Shown: positions 6,056 through 8,987 of the stretch, piece after piece
Position numbering within the stretch: position 1 is the first letter of the stretch
Layout: each line of letters starts with the position of its first letter
NCBI GenBank assembly: GCA_021159425.1
Contig: JAGGRU010000015.1
Location: forward strand, 1 to 8,987
DNA from: Sulfurovum sp.
Lineage (GTDB): Bacteria; Campylobacterota; Campylobacteria; Campylobacterales; Sulfurovaceae
Reading direction: 5' to 3'
DNA length: 8,987 bases
Translations under genes and position numbers: made by a program
The notes under the pieces: generated by a model
The model's input: the letters and a program-made list of their open reading frames with translations, nothing else
Database searches by the model: none
What the model was told of the DNA's origin: nothing

Positions 6056-6493
6056 ATGATCACCTATCCTCTTCTTTTAGAAAAGTTTAAAACGTTACTT
6101 AAAAATAATACACTTAAGTTCACGAAACAACGTGAACTCATTTTAAAATTTCTTTATGAGAACGATGGTCACTTTACCCCTGAAGATATTTATATGCTTC
6201 TTAAAAAAGAGAACCCCGATATTAATATAGGGATTGCTACGGTATACCGTACATTGACACTGCTTGAAGATTCAGGCATTGCATCTTCCATCTCTTTTGG
6301 TGCACAAGGAAAAAAATATGAGTTAGGTCTTAAGAAACATCATGATCATCTTATCTGCTCTGCCTGCGGTGAGATCATCGAGTTCTTTGATGAAACGATT
6401 GAAGATCAACAAGAAAAAATTGCTAAAAAATTTAATTTTAAAATGACAGACCATACCATGAAGATCGTAGGTCTTTGTGAAAAATGCCAATAA
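6056..6493 (+). CDS. fur: Ferric uptake regulator Fur
   Basis: 145 residues. Fur is a cytoplasmic dimeric repressor that uses Fe(II) as corepressor and controls iron uptake and storage genes. The N-terminal winged helix carries F-T-K-Q-R-E-L-I-L (22-30) and the recognition helix I-G-I-A-T-V-Y-R-T-L (58-67). The dimerisation/metal domain has H-H-D-H at 95-98, the structural zinc motif C101-x2-C104, His133, and a second pair C141-x2-C144. Two CxxC pairs and H-H-D-H-x-I-C match Campylobacter and Helicobacter Fur better than PerR, which is the closest alternative. The ATG at 6056 has TAAGGA (6043-6048), formed from the cvpA stop codon, 7 bases upstream. No promoter is visible between them, so fur depends on upstream promoters. 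lysS follows after 61 bases. Confidence 0.94.
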   Translation: MITYPLLLEKFKTLLKNNTLKFTKQRELILKFLYENDGHFTPEDIYMLLKKENPDINIGIATVYRTLTLLEDSGIASSISFGAQGKKYELGLKKHHDHLICSACGEIIEFFDETIEDQQEKIAKKFNFKMTDHTMKIVGLCEKCQ

Positions 6494-6554
6494 CGTAGAC
6501 TTAAACATCTAATTCAACACCAACATAAATCAATAACAATAAACAGGAGAAAAC

Positions 6555-8201
6555 TTGATATTTGAAAATCAATATATTCAAGAACGCATTAAAAAAGCAG
6601 CACAATTAAGAGAAGAAGGATTTAACCCTTACCCTACAAACATCGAAAAAGGGTTGTCATCTAAAGATTTTTTAGAAAAATATGCCTACATTTCTGAACA
6701 AGATGCAGAGGTGAAGAAAGATGACACAGTAGAAGTCACACTTACAGGAAGACTCAAGTTTGTACGTATCATGGGAAAAGCTGCTTTTGCCAAAATGGAA
6801 GACAGTGATGGTCTGGTACAGATCTACTACAACAGAGATGAACTACCGGAAGGTTACTACAACAAAGTAAAAAAACTCATTGAAGTGGGTGATGTTGTCT
6901 TAGCTCAGGGATACCCTTTTGTAACACAAACAGGAGAACTCACCCTTCACTGTAAACGTTTTGAGATCGTCTCAAAGTCTATTATGCCTTTACCGGAAAA
7001 GTTCCACGGACTTCAAGATCATGAGTTACGTTACCGTCAACGTTACCTTGATATGATCATGAATCCTGAGATCAAGAAAACATTTGCAACACGTTCTAAG
7101 ATCGTTTCACTTATCAGAAGATTTTTTGAAGATAAAGAGTTCCTGGAAGTTGAAACACCTATGATGCACCCTATTCCCGGTGGTGCAAATGCAAAACCGT
7201 TCATTACGCACCATAATGCACTGGATGTTGAGCGTTATCTGCGTATTGCTCCGGAGCTTTACCTCAAACGTCTTATTGTTGGTGGTATGGAAGCAGTTTT
7301 TGAAATAAACAGATGTTTTAGAAACGAAGGTATGGACCAGACGCATAACCCTGAGTTTACCTCCATTGAGTTTTACTGGGCGTACCATACCTATGAAGAC
7401 CTGATGAAAATCACGGAAGAGCTTTATGACTACCTCTTTGACAATCTTAATATGTCTAAAACATTGACCTATGGTGAGTATGAGATCGACTGTTCTACAC
7501 CATTTGCAAAAGTGCCTTACGTTGAAGCACTCACAAGCATCGGGGCTGTGCCTCATGATGTAGCGACCAACAAAGAAAAAGCATTGGCTTACCTAAAGGA
7601 ACACAATGTACATGTAGATGCAAACCTTACACTGGGGTATTTACAGTCAGAACTCTTTGATGAATTTGTAGAAGCAAAGCTTATCAACCCTACCTACATT
7701 ACAGAATACCCTGTAGACATTTCACCACTTGCAAGAAGATCTGATGAAAATCCTGAGATCGCTGAGAGATTTGAACTTTTCATGGCAGGAAAAGAGATAG
7801 CAAACGGCTTTAACGAGCTTAACGACCCTCTTGACCAGTATGAAAGATTTAAAGCACAGGTAGATACCAAAGATGCAACAGGTGATGATGAAGCGATGCA
7901 TATGGATACTGACTATGTAAAAGCACTGGGGTACGGTATGACTCCAACAGCAGGTGAAGGTATCGGTATCGACAGACTTGTGATGATGCTTACCAACCAA
8001 CACAGCATCCGTGATGTACTTCTGTTCCCTGCCATGAAACCTGAAGCACCACGTCCTGAAATGGCTCCCATCTGCGCAGTAGAGAACACATGTAAAAAAT
8101 GTGGTAATGAAAATATGGACGAACTTAAACCTGCTAAAAAAGGTAAAGGGTTCTTCTGTATAGATGTTGCTGCCTGTAAAAAAAGAATGCAAGAGAAATA
8201 A
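6555..8201 (+). CDS. lysS: Lysyl-tRNA synthetase (class II) with cysteine-rich C-terminal extension
   Basis: 548 residues, some 40-50 longer than the usual ~500. It charges tRNA(Lys) with lysine in the cytoplasm. An N-terminal OB-fold anticodon domain covers about 58-140 (V-T-L-T-G-R-L … M-E-D). The class II core has motif 1 around 196-205 (F-L-E-V-E-T-P), motif 2 with [14 protein letters not shown] (255-268), and motif 3 G-E-G-I-G-I-D-R-L at 467-475. [10 protein letters not shown] (385-394) is LysRS-specific. The normal end is near [10 protein letters not shown] (487-496). Beyond it lie C507, C513-x2-C516-G, C535 and C541, which resemble a small zinc ribbon. The start is TTG at 6555: AGGAG at 6545-6549 is 5 bases upstream, an in-frame TAA lies just before it (6540-6542), and no ATG follows until residue 73. 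glyA follows after 62 bases. Confidence 0.96.
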   Translation: MIFENQYIQERIKKAAQLREEGFNPYPTNIEKGLSSKDFLEKYAYISEQDAEVKKDDTVEVTLTGRLKFVRIMGKAAFAKMEDSDGLVQIYYNRDELPEGYYNKVKKLIEVGDVVLAQGYPFVTQTGELTLHCKRFEIVSKSIMPLPEKFHGLQDHELRYRQRYLDMIMNPEIKKTFATRSKIVSLIRRFFEDKEFLEVETPMMHPIPGGANAKPFITHHNALDVERYLRIAPELYLKRLIVGGMEAVFEINRCFRNEGMDQTHNPEFTSIEFYWAYHTYEDLMKITEELYDYLFDNLNMSKTLTYGEYEIDCSTPFAKVPYVEALTSIGAVPHDVATNKEKALAYLKEHNVHVDANLTLGYLQSELFDEFVEAKLINPTYITEYPVDISPLARRSDENPEIAERFELFMAGKEIANGFNELNDPLDQYERFKAQVDTKDATGDDEAMHMDTDYVKALGYGMTPTAGEGIGIDRLVMMLTNQHSIRDVLLFPAMKPEAPRPEMAPICAVENTCKKCGNENMDELKPAKKGKGFFCIDVAACKKRMQEK

Positions 8202-8215
8202 CAGAAAAGTTTAGA

Positions 8216-8221
8216 TATAAA
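8216..8221 (+). promoter_or_regulatory. Weak candidate -10 box before glyA
   Basis: TATAAA in the 62-base lysS–glyA gap would give a start near 8228 and a leader of about 36 bases. A seven-base inverted repeat, TTTAGAT (8210-8216) and ATCTAAA (8241-8247), brackets the same region. glyA may equally be read through from lysS. Confidence 0.25.
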
Positions 8222-8263
8222 TTCAACAATAAACCCAAAAATCTAAAATGATAAAGGAAATCT

Positions 8264-8987
8264 ATGAGTTATGCAATAGAAACATTTGATCCGGAGATTT
8301 TTCAAGCGATTGAAAACGAGAGAGAAAGACAAACAGATCACTTAGAGATGATCGCATCTGAAAACTTTACTATTCCTGCAGTAATGGAAGCTATGGGTTC
8401 AGTATTTACAAACAAATATGCAGAGGGTTATCCCCATAAAAGATATTACGGTGGATGTGAATTTGCAGATGTTGTTGAGCAACTTGCAATTGACAGAGCC
8501 TGTGAGCTTTTTGACTGTAATTATGCAAACGTACAACCACATTCAGGTTCTCAGGCAAACGGTGCTGTCTATGCTGCACTTCTTAAAGCCGGAGAGAAAA
8601 TTTTAGGTATGGATCTTTCTCACGGTGGTCACTTGACACATGGTTCCAAACCAAGTTTTTCAGGAAAGAATTACTCTTCATTTACTTACGGAGTAGAGCT
8701 TGACGGTCGCATCAATTATGACGAAGTGATGAAAATCGCTAAAATTGTGAAACCAAAGATCATCGTATGTGGTGCTTCTGCTTATGCAAGAGAAATTGAC
8801 TTCAAAAAATTCAAAGAGATCGCTGACGAGGTTGGAGCAATCTTATTTGCTGACATCGCGCACATTGCCGGTCTGGTATGTGCAGGTGAGCATCCTAGCC
8901 CATTCCCATATGCTGATGTAGTCACAACAACCACACACAAAACACTTGCAGGACCTCGCGGTGGTATGATCATGACAAATGATGAAG
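8264..8987 (+). CDS. glyA: Serine hydroxymethyltransferase, 5' part (cut by window end)
   Basis: The first 241 codons of an expected ~415-420 are present, with the reading frame open to the window edge. SHMT is a PLP enzyme that interconverts serine and glycine, moving a one-carbon unit to tetrahydrofolate. Visible hallmarks: A-S-E-N-F at 31-35; [10 protein letters not shown] at 56-65; the PLP loop H-S-G-S-Q-A-N at 93-99; D-x-A-H at 197-200, whose Asp pairs with the PLP ring nitrogen; and T-T-T-T-H-K at 221-226, where Lys226 is the Schiff-base lysine. G-P-R-G-G follows at 230-234. The ATG at 8264 has AAGGA at 8254-8258. The gene order fur–lysS–glyA is as in C. jejuni. The missing C-terminal part cannot be judged. 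Confidence 0.96.
   Translation, partial: MSYAIETFDPEIFQAIENERERQTDHLEMIASENFTIPAVMEAMGSVFTNKYAEGYPHKRYYGGCEFADVVEQLAIDRACELFDCNYANVQPHSGSQANGAVYAALLKAGEKILGMDLSHGGHLTHGSKPSFSGKNYSSFTYGVELDGRINYDEVMKIAKIVKPKIIVCGASAYAREIDFKKFKEIADEVGAILFADIAHIAGLVCAGEHPSPFPYADVVTTTTHKTLAGPRGGMIMTNDE

Noticed and set aside
6494..6554. Separate promoter for lysS
   Set aside because: The 61-base gap is G-poor and CA-rich with no convincing -10; an unstructured leader after fur is more likely.
7107..8192. Long minus-strand open frames inside lysS (7107-7556 and 7722-8192)
   Set aside because: They mirror lysS codon usage, are rich in Cys/His/Phe with no domain pattern, and the sense strand is a fully conserved synthetase.
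8210..8247. Inverted repeat TTTAGAT…ATCTAAA before glyA as riboswitch or terminator
   Set aside because: Only seven AT-rich pairs with a 24-base loop and no glycine-riboswitch-like conserved core; treated as chance.
8264..8987. glyA as a truncated pseudogene
   Set aside because: The frame is open to the last base, so the truncation is due only to the window edge.

Overview
The window looks like a piece of a Campylobacterota (Epsilonproteobacteria) chromosome, AT-rich, with TATAAT-type -10 boxes and almost no space between genes. The rightward block gatC–pilT–cvpA–fur–lysS–glyA matches, as I remember it, the Campylobacter jejuni order gatC–cvpA-like–fur–lysS–glyA (Cj0398–Cj0402), with pilT as an extra gene between gatC and cvpA. 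Two rhodaneses, a ferredoxin:thioredoxin reductase catalytic chain and a periplasmic thioredoxin-like protein suggest a sulfur-active free-living or vent lineage (Sulfurovum/Sulfurimonas-like). The genus is an inference.

Layout. Positions 26-484 (+) encode an exported single-domain rhodanese. Positions 3864 to 536 (-) hold five genes read leftward: FTR catalytic chain, cytoplasmic rhodanese, dapE, exported CxxC thioredoxin-fold protein, and a two-TM sensor histidine kinase. Gaps are 2, 10 and 31 bases from the rhodanese onward, and 55 bases, with a TATAAT box, between FTR and rhodanese. A 93-base divergent promoter region (3865-3957) separates this block from the rightward genes gatC, pilT, cvpA, fur, lysS and glyA; glyA is cut by the window end.

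How they work together. The leftward block mixes thiol/sulfur redox proteins (FTR, rhodanese, thioredoxin-like) with lysine/peptidoglycan biosynthesis (dapE) and a kinase without a neighbouring response regulator. The rightward block is mainly translation and one-carbon housekeeping (gatC, lysS, glyA) plus iron regulation (fur), pilus retraction (pilT) and a CvpA-type membrane protein. fur has its ribosome site on the cvpA stop codon and no visible promoter of its own, so it is probably transcribed from promoters upstream of gatC and/or cvpA, as described for C. jejuni.

Nothing here is clearly a new defence or mobile system: there are no IS elements, tRNAs, rRNAs or CRISPR arrays, and no stretch over 100 bases lacks a gene. 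The most unusual items are a cysteine-rich, zinc-ribbon-like C-terminal extension on LysRS, an FTR catalytic chain with non-canonical cysteine spacing and an extra cysteine but no variable subunit nearby, and the FTR/rhodanese/thioredoxin gene grouping. Three genes use non-ATG starts (GTG for the kinase and gatC, TTG for lysS), each supported by a well-placed ribosome site.
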